DNA of 64,000 nt, from NCBI RefSeq assembly GCF_007747795.1, contig NZ_CP036275.1, forward strand, positions 5,510,001 to 5,574,000. Reading direction: 5' to 3'. Origin of the DNA: Maioricimonas rarisocia (lineage in GTDB: Bacteria; Planctomycetota; Planctomycetia; Planctomycetales; Planctomycetaceae). This document shows, one piece after another, positions 8,408 through 17,707 of the stretch. Below the pieces are notes generated by a model. The model saw only the letters and a list, made by a program, of their open reading frames with translations, was not told the DNA's origin and made no database searches. The stretch's first letter is position 1. Each line of letters starts with the position of its first letter. The position numbers and the translations under genes are program-made.

Positions 8408-9073
8408 TCAACCGATGCCGGGATACCGCTCTGCAGGAAGCAGATCCCCCTGGCGATCCCTGACGAGTTCGGCACCGTGTTCGAGCACGGGCAGGACTTC
8501 GCGCGGCAGGCTCGGTAGTTTGACCCGTCGCATCACCTGGTTCAAGCGTCGCAGCAGACGCTCCGTATGGCGGTAATCGTCCAGAAACCGTTCGGCCAGA
8601 AACAGTGGAATAAACGGATCGAGCTGGCGGGTCGGCTGTCGGGCCCAGCGGTTGACGTTCGCCTCGACGACCGTCGGCTCCACTTCGGACATGACTTCGT
8701 AGTACCGGTCCAGCACGCCGGGATGCTGTTCGATCAACACCCGGTCGAGCAGCAGTTCGGTCACAATGTGACCGAGGAAACTGCACCGCATTCCGTCCCC
8801 CGGCCCCAGGACTTCACGGAATTCCCGCGTCATCGCACCGGTCACTTCGACAAAGCCCCGGGTCCCGTGAAACCACTGGTCGTCATCGAGGTGCTGCAGA
8901 ATTCCCGCCGCCAGCTGGGCATCCTCGGCCCCGGTCGCGTCGGCGTGGGGAGCAACCGTTCGCGCACGCACCCGCGCCCGCCGGTCCACCACCGACAGCC
9001 AGTCCGGAACCGCCGTGCCGGCCAGAACATAGGGTTGATCAAGATAGGGAAGGCCGTGTGCAAAGTAATTCAC
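8408..9073 (-). CDS. AcpH-like HD-fold protein (possible ACP phosphodiesterase relative)
   Basis: A protein of about 221 aa beginning VNYFAHG, which recalls the MNFLAHLH opening of acyl-carrier-protein phosphodiesterase (AcpH). Further possible metal-binding points are VPDW, HLDDDQWFH and the helix GHIVTELLLDRVLI. The match is a pattern match in an alpha-helical HD-like fold, not strong enough to assign the reaction (removal of phosphopantetheine from ACP). I chose GTG 9073 because it lines up with the family start; a TTG at 9109 also opens the frame. No clear ribosome binding site is seen. It is divergent from nadK. Confidence 0.5.
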   Translation of the reverse strand: MNYFAHGLPYLDQPYVLAGTAVPDWLSVVDRRARVRARTVAPHADATGAEDAQLAAGILQHLDDDQWFHGTRGFVEVTGAMTREFREVLGPGDGMRCSFLGHIVTELLLDRVLIEQHPGVLDRYYEVMSEVEPTVVEANVNRWARQPTRQLDPFIPLFLAERFLDDYRHTERLLRRLNQVMRRVKLPSLPREVLPVLEHGAELVRDRQGDLLPAERYPGIG

Positions 9074-9120
9074 GGCGGAATGATAGGCCTGCACGGTGTA
9101 TCCCGCCAACCGGCAGCCCG

Positions 9121-9126
9121 TATAAT
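9121..9126 (+). promoter_or_regulatory. Candidate -10 box for nadK
   Basis: A perfect TATAAT lies 26 bases before the nadK ATG, with the ribosome binding site in between. The -35 region is poor, so this may depend on an activator or be coincidence. Confidence 0.4.
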
Positions 9127-9152
9127 CCGGGCGTTCCAGCGGAAGGAGATTG

Positions 9153-10034
9153 ATGGCCCACCAACCGGATCAAACCGTCCGACTGCTCGTCTTCGCACGC
9201 GACCCCGCCGATCATGTGCAGTCCGCATGGGCCGAAATGCGCCCGTTCATCGAATCGCGACCGGCCCTCGAAATCGCCGCCGCCTATGTCGCGGGCCAAC
9301 CCGATGGCACACCGCCCGATTCGGTCGAGGCCGACCTGGCCGTGGTCCTCGGCGGTGACGGTGCGATCCTGCGGGCCAGCCGGCAGATCGGCAAGAAACA
9401 GATCCCCGTCGTGGGGGTCAACCTGGGGCGGCTCGGGTTTCTCGCGGAACTCGCTCCCGGGGAATTTCGAGCCCAGATTGATTGCATCGAACGCCGCGCC
9501 TACCGCATCGTGCACCATCTGATGTACGAGTGCACCCTGCTCAGGGCCGACGGCACCACCGAGGCTCATCTGGGCCTCAACGAAATCGCCGTCCTCGCCG
9601 GTGCCTCCCTCTCGATGATCGAAGTCGATCTCTCCATCGACGGCGAACTTGTGACCACCTACAGCGGTGACGGTGTGATCATCAGCACACCGGTCGGCTC
9701 GACCGCCCACAGCCTTTCGGCGGGTGGTCCGCTGTTGCGGCAGAACCTCGAAGCGTTCGTCATCACGCCAATCTGCCCGCACACGCTTACCAATCGACCG
9801 CTTGTCGACCGGGCCGACGGCACGTACGAATTGGCTGTTCCCCGGGCCCCCGAGGGGGTCACTTTAGTCATTGATGGACAGATCAAGGAACCGCTCGTCG
9901 CCGGCGACCGCATCCTGCTGCGCCGCGCCGACGTCACCTTCCAGCTGGCCAGACTGCCGGGGCACAGTTACTACAAAACGCTGCACCGCAAGCTGGGATG
10001 GGGTGGCCAACCCCATTACGGTCGACAGAAGTGA
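9153..10034 (+). CDS. nadK: NAD kinase
   Basis: A 293-aa cytoplasmic NAD kinase that makes NADP+ from NAD+ with ATP or polyphosphate. The signature GGDG motif occurs at residues 67-70 (VVLGGDGAILRASR), followed by VVGVNLGRLGFLAEL; the C-terminal NAD-binding part has GDGVIISTPVGSTAHSLSAG and the ICPHTLTNRPLV stretch. Length is typical. The start is ATG 9153, four bases after a strong GGAAGGAG; a TTG immediately before it would be too close to that site. A TATAAT stands just upstream. The DUF3891 gene follows after 63 bases and could be co-transcribed. Confidence 0.95.
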   Translation: MAHQPDQTVRLLVFARDPADHVQSAWAEMRPFIESRPALEIAAAYVAGQPDGTPPDSVEADLAVVLGGDGAILRASRQIGKKQIPVVGVNLGRLGFLAELAPGEFRAQIDCIERRAYRIVHHLMYECTLLRADGTTEAHLGLNEIAVLAGASLSMIEVDLSIDGELVTTYSGDGVIISTPVGSTAHSLSAGGPLLRQNLEAFVITPICPHTLTNRPLVDRADGTYELAVPRAPEGVTLVIDGQIKEPLVAGDRILLRRADVTFQLARLPGHSYYKTLHRKLGWGGQPHYGRQK

Positions 10035-10097
10035 CAGCGGTCGCAGTCGCGATCGACTCAGCCTCGCGGCGGCGTCCTCAGGCCTCCCGAGAGCACC

Positions 10098-11159
10098 ATG
10101 ATCCGCCGCACCTCAGAGAACAGCTGGCTCCTGATCGCGCAGACCGAGCATGCCCGCATTGCCGCAGAACTGGCTCGCGCCTGGGGCAACGACCGGTTCG
10201 CTCCCCTCTCGCTGGCGGACTGGCTGGTCCCGGCGATCCGGCACCACGACGACGGCTGGTCCGACTGGGACGACGCTCCCCACGTTGATCCCGAAACCGG
10301 CACGCCTCGGGACTTCACCGAAATGGCCATGGCGGATGCGACCGCCATCTGGCGCCGCAGCATCGCCGTCTGTTCCCGTGCCGCTGGTCGGGCCGCCTCC
10401 GGCAGCCAGTGCCTGGCACGACTCGATAATTGGCTCCGTCCCCAGCAGCTGCCGCTCACTCGCGACCACGAGTTCATCCTCGCGCAGATCCTCGAAGCGA
10501 CCGAGCCACTGACCGAGCAGACGTTGACCGAATCGGCTGACGAAGCGTCCGATGAAACAGCAGCCCAGCCGGTCCCTGTCATTCTCCAGCAGCTTCAGCA
10601 GGCGGGAGTGATCGTGCCGCGAACGATCACCAGCGAGACCGGTTTCGTCCTGTCCGCCGACCTGCAGGCCCCGTCCCCCTTCGGTGGATTGTGGGTCAGT
10701 CGCCACTTCTGCGATCTGGCCATTCGTGCCCGCGAGAACCGGACCGAGGCCGCGGACCTTGCAGCAATTGACGACTTCCTGAACGAACAGGCACCGCTGC
10801 AGGCGGAATGGCGCGAGCAACTTGCCGCGCAGATTCCTGAAGACGAACTCGAGCCGTTGATCGAACTCGGCTTCCGCTGCGTACAGCGGTTCGACCATCT
10901 CAGCCTCTGGCTCTGCTGCGCCGAGCGCGACAAACCGTTCGAGCTGGCCTTCCCGGGAGCCGGGCAGATTCATTTCATCCCCGGTCCGGACGGTCAGGTC
11001 GTCGTCGATCCCTGGCCATTCGCCGCCGACCGTCTCGAACTGGTCGCGACACCAGTTCGCATTCCCCGGCAGTCGTACCGCAATGATGAGGCGCTGCACA
11101 CGGAAATGGCGGCCTCGCGTGGGACGGTGTTGCGATGGATCCTGCTGAGCGCGCAATAA
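10098..11159 (+). CDS. DUF3891 family protein
   Basis: A 353-aa soluble protein whose opening, MIRRTSENSWLLIAQTEHA, then LVPAIRHHDDGWSDWD, is characteristic of the DUF3891 family. Conserved His and Asp residues (QTEHA, RHHDDGWSDWD) suggest a metal-binding HD-like helical fold, but no catalytic function is established for the family as far as I know. No signal peptide or membrane segment. It follows nadK on the same strand with a 63-base gap and a weak GAGAG before ATG 10098. Its stop codon overlaps the T-run of the opposing secretin terminator. Role unknown. Confidence 0.75.
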   Translation: MIRRTSENSWLLIAQTEHARIAAELARAWGNDRFAPLSLADWLVPAIRHHDDGWSDWDDAPHVDPETGTPRDFTEMAMADATAIWRRSIAVCSRAAGRAASGSQCLARLDNWLRPQQLPLTRDHEFILAQILEATEPLTEQTLTESADEASDETAAQPVPVILQQLQQAGVIVPRTITSETGFVLSADLQAPSPFGGLWVSRHFCDLAIRARENRTEAADLAAIDDFLNEQAPLQAEWREQLAAQIPEDELEPLIELGFRCVQRFDHLSLWLCCAERDKPFELAFPGAGQIHFIPGPDGQVVVDPWPFAADRLELVATPVRIPRQSYRNDEALHTEMAASRGTVLRWILLSAQ

Positions 11160-11198
11160 AAAACGGCATCCGGCCGGAACCTGTTGGCTCCAGCCGGA
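11158..11198 (-). terminator. Rho-independent terminator for the secretin gene
   Basis: On the minus strand a 13-pair stem (two G-U pairs, loop AACA; arms 11169-11181 and 11186-11198) is followed after a few bases by six T. It is about 125 bases beyond the secretin stop. The A-run on the plus strand is the end of the DUF3891 gene, so the two converge here. Confidence 0.8.
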
Positions 11199-11215
11199 CA
11201 CCGCGTTGAGAAAGA

Positions 11216-11249
11216 GGCCGCCGCGAAGAACCCGCTTCCCGCGACGGCC
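11216..11249 (-). terminator. Second hairpin, probable first terminator after secretin
   Basis: On the minus strand arms GGCCGTCGCG and CGCGGCGGCC pair over ten bases (one G-U) and are followed by TCTTTCTC. Together with the T-run hairpin at 11158-11198 it makes a tandem terminator. Confidence 0.55.
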
Positions 11250-11324
11250 CGGAACCCTGAGACGAACTCAGTCATCCACCGCCTTGGGGGGGGGCAGCGG
11301 TGGAGACCTCCAGAAGCGTCTCCG

Positions 11325-14300
11325 CTATTGCGGAATGCCCAGGAGTTCCTCCTCTTCTTCCTGAATGATGATCCGGGGGGTGACCATCAGCATCAGGCTA
11401 TCCGTTTCACGACCCACGCCAGTGTTCTTGAACAGACGACTGACGTAGGGAATCTTGTTGAGAATCGGCACACCGGACATCGACCGGCCTTCACGCAGTC
11501 GCTTCACACCGCCCAGCAGCACGGTGCCGCCGTCCGGAACGCTTACGACCGTGTCGACAGTGACCACGTCGATGACAGGCTGCTGAACCGTGACGTTACC
11601 GCCGGCGGTGCCACCCTGCTGCTGCTGGCCGCCACCCTGGCCGCCGATGCCGCCACCCTGGCCACCGATGCCGCCGCCGCCGCCGAAGCCGCCGCCGCCG
11701 CCCTGGCCACCGATGCCGCCGCCGAAGCCGCCGCCTCCGAAGCCGCCGCCACCTTGTCCGCCGATGCCGCCGGCACCGCCACCCGACACGAAGGAGAAGG
11801 TGAACACGTCGGTCACGTTGGTGAAGAACGGCGAGACTGCCAGGCGAACATACCGGCGATCCGCGGAAACCACGGCTCGCACGGTCAGCTGCACACCTTC
11901 AGGAATCGTCTGCACGATCGGCTGGAATCCGATGCTGAAGGCACTGGCCACCGGGATCACGCTGATCACGAACGGCCGCTGCAGCTGGCTCACCACCGAA
12001 CCGGTCTGACCGTTGAACAGCGTCAGCTTCGGAGCGAACAGGATGTTCGAACGCTCGTCGCCCTGGGCTGCCTGCACGAACAGGAACGCTTCAATGTCGC
12101 TCAGGATCGCCATGCCGAACTGCAGTCCCGCTTCCGGCTGGAAGCCACCGAACTCCGGCACACCGATGTCGAACGATCCCTGACGGAACGGAATGTCCAG
12201 GTCCGAGCTGAACTGGTTCGGCTGGATCAGACCAACCACCGTGTTGCCCGGCCAGTCATCACGACCGACGATGTTGATGTCCGGTCCCGGTGAGAACGGT
12301 GCCGACGGCGACGTCGTCCCGCCCTGCTGCTGCTGTCCACCCTGACCACCGGTCTGCCCCGTCTGACCACCCTGGCCCACACCACCGGTGCTGCCGTTGT
12401 TCGGGTCGACCGAACCGAAGCGGTTGAGGGGGAAGAAGTCGTTGTCGACGTTCGGGCCGCCGACCGTGTCGTTGACGTTGAAGTCGAAGTCGATACCGAT
12501 CCGCTCGAAGAAGCTGTCACTGACGGTGATGAACCGCACTTCGATCGTCACCTGCAGGTCCTGCAGTCGACGCAGCTGTTCCAGCAGATCCGCGATTTCC
12601 TGGTGCACCTTCTGCGTCTGGCGAATCACCAGGCTCAGCGTGCTTTCGTGACGGTTCACCGAACCCTGTCCGCCGTACTCGTCCCAGGCATCCGGGGTCA
12701 CCGTCGTCTGGATCAGGTCCGACAGAGCGTCAAAGTCGTAGTCCGAGGCCGCACCACCGCCCAGCAGCGGATTGGCACCACCCGTCGGGGGCAGTCCGGT
12801 TCCGTTTGCCGGCGGAGCCAGCGGATCCGGTCCGACCTGCGAGAGCCCGTTCTGCATCCCGCCACCCGGAACGCTGAACTGACCACCCGGGAAGTTGAAG
12901 CCGGCCCCCGGCAGCCCCATGCCCGTGCCGGGCTGGAACTGGGAAACCGGAGCACGAATCGGAATCGGCACCACCAGGTCGGCAACCGGGTACACCCGCG
13001 TCTTCAGGTCACCCTGCTGACGCAGACGGCTGGTCACCTGCAGCACCTCGTCCTCGATCAGGTAGTCCAGTTCGAGCGGCTTGAGAATCAGGTTCAGGGC
13101 ACTCTTGAGCTGAATACCATCGACGTGGATCGTCACCGGCTCGTTCGACGTCACACCGACGTCTGCCAGACCCGGATCGTCCACCTTCACGTTAATCGCA
13201 TGCTGCGTGGCGATGTGGGCCATCACCTCGACGAGCGGCACCGAATCGAAGTGCAGCGACACCGGCTGCGACAGGCTCTTGCGAACCCGGATCTCTTCGG
13301 CCGAACGCTCGATCGCATCGACGTTGTTGAACTTCTCACGACGCTTGGACAGTTCGTTCCACGTCGTCGCATCGGGGTAGGAGATCGGATGCTCGTCGGT
13401 AATGTCGTGCACCAGGCTCCACTCGACATCGTCGAGCGTTTCGAAGAACGTCGACTCCTTCGCATCCCGCAGCTGCTGGTTGCGGAAGTCGCGGTAGGCG
13501 ATCTGGCTCTTGAGAACCATGTTAATCACCGCCGGGTTCTCCGCGTCCAGTTCCTTCGCCTGCTTGGCAACCACCTGGGCTTCGGCATAACGCCGCTGGT
13601 CCATCAGACGGTTGAACTCGTCCACCAGGCTGGCCAGTTCCTGCTCGACCCGCACGCGGTTGGCGAGCTCGAGTTCGATCTGCTTGCGGACTTCGCCGTT
13701 CTGCCGCTCCAGTTCGAGCAGCGGAGCGTGCTGAGTCATGAACGCTTCGATCGACGAACGCGAGTTCTGCACCGAAGAGGCCAGCAGAGCCGTCTGCTGT
13801 TCGCTCAGGCCGGACTCGGCAATCGCCTCGGACGTCTGATTGAGAATCTGCAGAGCCTTTTCGGGGCTCTTCTCACGCAGTCGCTCGGCACGGAAGATCG
13901 CGTTGAGAACTTCCGTCCGCAGACGGTCGTATTTGACCTGCTGCTGCTGAATCGCCGCTTCCAGCGGGCTCGAGTCGAACGCCGGAGCGGGAGCCGGAGC
14001 CGGCTCGCTGTTGCTCACCTGGCGGATACCACGCGGGGCCAGTTCGCGAATCTTGTCCTGAAGCTGCTGCTGACGGTACGGATCCAGTCGCTGACCAGAG
14101 TGGTACGCCTGCAGGAACGCTTCGTAAGCGGCGTTGCGATCTCCCTCACGCAGATGCTGCACGCCCTGGTTGTACATCTCCAGAGCCGACACCTGAGAAG
14201 AAGGAACGACCGCCGCATCCCGCGTCGGGTTGGCCACGCCACCGCCGAACGGCGAGTTCGAAGCCATCTTCTGCGGTTCTTCCGAAGTCAGATCAAGCGG

Positions 14301-16076
14301 CTGGGCGGCAAACGGATCCGCCTGCGGCTCGTTGCCGGTTTCCATGGCGACAGCCGGCTCGGCCGTCGGTTCGTCACTGAATGCCGAACCACCTGCCGGG
14401 GCGCTCTGGCTGGTCCGTTCGATCTGTGCGAGCACGATCTCCGGACGATCTTCGAACAGGTCGTAGGTCACGTTCAGCTGACGGGCCGCTTCAGCCTTCG
14501 CACGGGCTTCGTCAGCCTTGCCGCTCGCGAGCAGGTCGCGGGCTTCTTCCAGCAGAGCCAGAGCCTGCTGCTTCTTCGCTTCGTCACCGGCCGTCGGTTC
14601 CGCAGGAGCCTGCGGCTGAGCAGCCGGCTCGGTGGCCGCGAGGTTCTGCGTGGTCGGCTTGCCCATCGAAGCGGCGACACGCTGAATATCGTGACGGACA
14701 ATCTCAGGACGATCGTCGAACAGCCCGTAAGCGACATCGATCTGCTCGGCAGCATCCACCTTCTGCTCGGCGGTCGTCAGATCACCGTTCTGCAGAGCCG
14801 TCCGGGCTTCCGCCAGGAGCTGCTGAGCTTTCTGGTTTTCCTCATCGCCTGCAGCAGTGGCCGGCTGGGCCGGGGCTGCCGCTTCGGTCGGCTGCGAGGC
14901 GTCGGCAATCATCTGATTCGTCTGGTTGCCGCGGATCTCCTGCAGCACCAGCTCCGGACGATCGTCGAACAGCGAGTACGATGCTTCGAGCTCCTGGGCT
15001 TCCAGTGCCTTGGCACGGGCCGCATCCAGATCGCCGCGACTCATCATCTCGCGAGCTTCACGCAGCAGGGCCAGACCACGTTCGCGCTTGGCTTCGGCGG
15101 ATTCGCCGGCCTGCGGAGCACGCGTCCTGGGAGTCTTGCCGGCAATGATCGTCGTCCCGGTCTTCCGCTCGATGTCCGCCAGCAGATGCTCCGGACGATC
15201 GTCGAACAGGCCGTACACCACATCCAGCTCATTCGCTTCCAGAGCGTAGGTGCGGGCTTCCGTATAGTGACCGGCGTCGATCGCCTGGCGAGCCATCTTC
15301 AGCAGTTCGTCGGCACGCGCCTTGCGATCCGCTTCCGATTCGCTGCTCGCGGTGGTGATTTCCTCAGTCGTCTGCGGCGGCATCGCCTGCGTCGGCTGAG
15401 TCTTGTCTTCGCGGCTCTCGAACGAGGCCAGGAACGTATCACTCGGTCCGTCGGGGCTGACCTGCTGATGGCGGGCCACCTCGGCGAGAATGTGATCCGG
15501 ACGAAGATCGAACGGCTCGTAAGGAACGTCAACCCGCTTGGCCTGCAGAGCCTTCTGGCGAGCGGCTTCGTACTTGCCTTCCCCAATCAGCTCCTGGGCG
15601 GACAGCAGCAGCTGTCGCACGTAGCGGCGTTTGTCGTTGATCTCATCGGGCGTCATGGTCTGAGCATCGGCCGGGCGCGCTTCGGCGACAGGCAGACCGG
15701 GCTGACCACCCTCTTCAATCATGGCGACCATCTCGGCCGGGCTCACCTGATCCGGTCCGAACCGGACCTTCCACTGGTAAGCCATCTGGTCGGCCGCCTT
15801 GGCCAGACGCAGCGCTTCTTCGCGGCGCCCCTCCTTGAGCGCCACTCGAGCCTCGCGGAGATAGTCCTCAATTCTCCGACGCGTCACGTCGGATGGACCA
15901 TTCCACGATGCGGGTCCCGCCGGCGAGGCCGGCTCGGCCGCAGCGCTGTTGCGCTGGTACCGTTCGAATGACTGCCCCGCGGCGACACCGGCATCCTGCG
16001 CGTGTGTCTGACCGACACACCACACGGTCGCCGCCGCCAGGCACACACAGGCGACGATTCCGAAGATCCTGAACAA
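11325..16076 (-). CDS. Giant secretin (type II/III secretion GspD-like) with N-terminal repeats
   Basis: A 1583-aa secreted protein ending in a secretin pore domain. From a TTG start it opens with a signal peptide (FRIFGIVACVCLAAATVWC, then THAQ). Residues about 70-560 hold six variants of a repeat of roughly 80-100 aa, each ending in a motif like YGLFDDRPE (at 189, 291, 370, 453, 541; one degenerate near 105), joined by Ala/Pro linkers. A coiled-coil region and an STN/N0-like domain follow (SLSQPVSLHFDSVPLVEVM). The C-terminus has the secretin signature VPDGGTVLLGGVK and VPILNKIPYVSRLFKNT, with a long Gly-rich insert. I prefer TTG 16076 because AAGGAGG lies eight bases upstream; ATG 16136 has none. 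No other secretion genes are adjacent. Confidence 0.88.
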   Translation of the reverse strand: MFRIFGIVACVCLAAATVWCVGQTHAQDAGVAAGQSFERYQRNSAAAEPASPAGPASWNGPSDVTRRRIEDYLREARVALKEGRREEALRLAKAADQMAYQWKVRFGPDQVSPAEMVAMIEEGGQPGLPVAEARPADAQTMTPDEINDKRRYVRQLLLSAQELIGEGKYEAARQKALQAKRVDVPYEPFDLRPDHILAEVARHQQVSPDGPSDTFLASFESREDKTQPTQAMPPQTTEEITTASSESEADRKARADELLKMARQAIDAGHYTEARTYALEANELDVVYGLFDDRPEHLLADIERKTGTTIIAGKTPRTRAPQAGESAEAKRERGLALLREAREMMSRGDLDAARAKALEAQELEASYSLFDDRPELVLQEIRGNQTNQMIADASQPTEAAAPAQPATAAGDEENQKAQQLLAEARTALQNGDLTTAEQKVDAAEQIDVAYGLFDDRPEIVRHDIQRVAASMGKPTTQNLAATEPAAQPQAPAEPTAGDEAKKQQALALLEEARDLLASGKADEARAKAEAARQLNVTYDLFEDRPEIVLAQIERTSQSAPAGGSAFSDEPTAEPAVAMETGNEPQADPFAAQPLDLTSEEPQKMASNSPFGGGVANPTRDAAVVPSSQVSALEMYNQGVQHLREGDRNAAYEAFLQAYHSGQRLDPYRQQQLQDKIRELAPRGIRQVSNSEPAPAPAPAFDSSPLEAAIQQQQVKYDRLRTEVLNAIFRAERLREKSPEKALQILNQTSEAIAESGLSEQQTALLASSVQNSRSSIEAFMTQHAPLLELERQNGEVRKQIELELANRVRVEQELASLVDEFNRLMDQRRYAEAQVVAKQAKELDAENPAVINMVLKSQIAYRDFRNQQLRDAKESTFFETLDDVEWSLVHDITDEHPISYPDATTWNELSKRREKFNNVDAIERSAEEIRVRKSLSQPVSLHFDSVPLVEVMAHIATQHAINVKVDDPGLADVGVTSNEPVTIHVDGIQLKSALNLILKPLELDYLIEDEVLQVTSRLRQQGDLKTRVYPVADLVVPIPIRAPVSQFQPGTGMGLPGAGFNFPGGQFSVPGGGMQNGLSQVGPDPLAPPANGTGLPPTGGANPLLGGGAASDYDFDALSDLIQTTVTPDAWDEYGGQGSVNRHESTLSLVIRQTQKVHQEIADLLEQLRRLQDLQVTIEVRFITVSDSFFERIGIDFDFNVNDTVGGPNVDNDFFPLNRFGSVDPNNGSTGGVGQGGQTGQTGGQGGQQQQGGTTSPSAPFSPGPDINIVGRDDWPGNTVVGLIQPNQFSSDLDIPFRQGSFDIGVPEFGGFQPEAGLQFGMAILSDIEAFLFVQAAQGDERSNILFAPKLTLFNGQTGSVVSQLQRPFVISVIPVASAFSIGFQPIVQTIPEGVQLTVRAVVSADRRYVRLAVSPFFTNVTDVFTFSFVSGGGAGGIGGQGGGGFGGGGFGGGIGGQGGGGGFGGGGGIGGQGGGIGGQGGGQQQQGGTAGGNVTVQQPVIDVVTVDTVVSVPDGGTVLLGGVKRLREGRSMSGVPILNKIPYVSRLFKNTGVGRETDSLMLMVTPRIIIQEEEEELLGIPQ

Positions 16077-16382
16077 TGTTGGTCCCTCCTTCAGACCCTG
16101 ACCAGTGTCATGCAGTGAGTTCCGATGTCGCGCCATGATCGTGACTACCGCTGAAAGTGTTGAGATGGGGGCTCGGGCCAGGATCCCGCTCGCTTCCAGC
16201 GGGCGCCAACGACGCGCCGCCGAACCGCAAACCGGTCCTTCGTAACCCGATCATGTCTTCGCGAATGCGATTTCGTTGTAAGGGAGTCTGAGGAGAGAGG
16301 TGAGGGGGCGGTGTCTTACCCGAGGCCCGCGAATCGGGTCAAGACGCCATCTCGCTTCTGCAACAGGAACGGACGCTTTTGG
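16077..16382. other. Upstream region of the secretin gene
   Basis: About 300 bases between the parvulin lipoprotein and the secretin gene, both on the minus strand. It contains the secretin ribosome binding site and a small CCCGCT/AGCGGG hairpin near 16190. I saw no convincing promoter boxes or terminator. Confidence 0.45.
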
Positions 16383-17567
16383 TCATTTTGTCGCCGATAC
16401 CGGCGAGACCTGCCGATCGTTCCCGTTGACTCTGTCATCAAACATCGTTTCGATCACTGCGGTCTCCCGCAGTTCCGTGAGGATCTCTTCAGCCGCCACT
16501 CGCCGCTTCTCGGCCCGCAGGCGGTCACGAATCTCGTTCTGAACGTCTTCAAACGGCGTGTAGCGTGCCGCACGTCGGTCCACTACGCGGACCAGCTGCA
16601 ACGCCTTCTCGCCTTCGACCACGCCGCTCGTCTCACCAACCGACAGCCGCTGCAGCGCCTCGGACACGTCCTGGTTGGCGATGCTTTCAAACTGGGTCCA
16701 GTCCCAGTGACCACCCGAAGCGGCCATCACGCCGTCCGAGTAGCGCCGTGCCACGTCGTCAAACGACGCACCGCTCCGCAGCTCCGCCACAGCACGCTCC
16801 ATCACCTGCCGCGCGGCACTGACCCCGCCCTGCTTGCGGTACGAGATCCAGATCTGCTGCCACTTCACCTCGGCCGGTGTGTGATAGTCTTCGAGATGAG
16901 CACGGTAGTCGGCCAAAAGTTCCTGACGGGTCACCGTGGGTTCCTGCAGTCGTTCCTGGAGATACTGACCGGCAAGCTGACGACGGCCGAATGCCTTGCG
17001 GGCACTCGCCAGCGTCGTCCCGGCCATCTGAAGCTGAGCTTCGAGCTCGGCCAGCGTGCCGGCGCCCGTCTTCTCTTTCAGACGCGCGATTTCCTGCTCG
17101 AAGTAGATGTCCAGCTGCTGTTCAACACGCTCCAGCTGCTCACCGTCGAGCTGAGTCTTGACCGCGTCCACCAGCAGGGCCTCATCAACATGGCTGGGAA
17201 GATCCTCCTGGATCATCCGTTCCTGCAGTATGCGGAACTGGGCGCTCGGCATCTGAGCCTGCGCCTGAGCCAGCTGCGGACGACGCCGTTCGAGAACCTC
17301 GGCCGTGAAGATCGGCGTGCCATTGACCCACGCCGCCACTTCACCCGGTTCACCCAGAACGTCGTCGGCTCCCTGATGGTCAATCAGCATCAGCCCGGAC
17401 GATCCGTCGTCCGACATCACCGGTTCCATACCGTTCTCGGCCACCTGAACCTCCCGCGAAATACGGGGAGGCGGCGGACCGACAACCGGATTGTCGACCT
17501 TGACGGATCGGCCCTGGCAACCAGCCAGAAGGCAGATGACCGCTACCGCTCGCGTTGCGTGAAACAT
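16383..17567 (-). CDS. Parvulin-type peptidyl-prolyl isomerase lipoprotein
   Basis: A 394-aa envelope protein with a lipobox (ICLLAGC, Cys17) and a SurA/PrsA-like plan: an N-terminal chaperone segment (WVNGTPIFTAEVLERR, then long helices), and a rotamase core (VKWQQIWISYRKQGG, SGASFDDVARRYSDG, ASGGHWDWT, SEALQRLSVGETSGVVEGEKALQLVRV). This family catalyses prolyl isomerisation and guides folding of exported proteins. It starts at ATG 17567. It lies between mfd and the secretin gene on the same strand; folding of the large secretin is a tempting but unproven job. The C-terminus ends in a charged helix. Confidence 0.85.
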   Translation of the reverse strand: MFHATRAVAVICLLAGCQGRSVKVDNPVVGPPPPRISREVQVAENGMEPVMSDDGSSGLMLIDHQGADDVLGEPGEVAAWVNGTPIFTAEVLERRRPQLAQAQAQMPSAQFRILQERMIQEDLPSHVDEALLVDAVKTQLDGEQLERVEQQLDIYFEQEIARLKEKTGAGTLAELEAQLQMAGTTLASARKAFGRRQLAGQYLQERLQEPTVTRQELLADYRAHLEDYHTPAEVKWQQIWISYRKQGGVSAARQVMERAVAELRSGASFDDVARRYSDGVMAASGGHWDWTQFESIANQDVSEALQRLSVGETSGVVEGEKALQLVRVVDRRAARYTPFEDVQNEIRDRLRAEKRRVAAEEILTELRETAVIETMFDDRVNGNDRQVSPVSATK

Positions 17568-17707
17568 TCACACGAATCCATTCGTTACCAGCGCCGACAC
17601 GTCCCTGTGCCGCATCCTGGTGAACGCTACGGTCCTCGGCGAAGATGTGCTCGCGCCGAAAGGAATCCCTGGGGAGAGGGGGCAGCCTTATACGGCAACC
17701 GCAAAGA

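Noticed and set aside
12290-12380. Tandem Gly-rich codons in the secretin gene, at first sight a CRISPR- or minisatellite-like array (also 11600-11780)
   Set aside because: The repeats are Gly/Gln-rich coding sequence (GGQGG type) without constant spacers.
12603-15971. A 1122-codon open frame on the plus strand opposite the secretin gene
   Set aside because: It is the shadow of a high-GC gene: Arg-, Leu- and His-rich with no domain, while the minus-strand product has a signal peptide and secretin signature.
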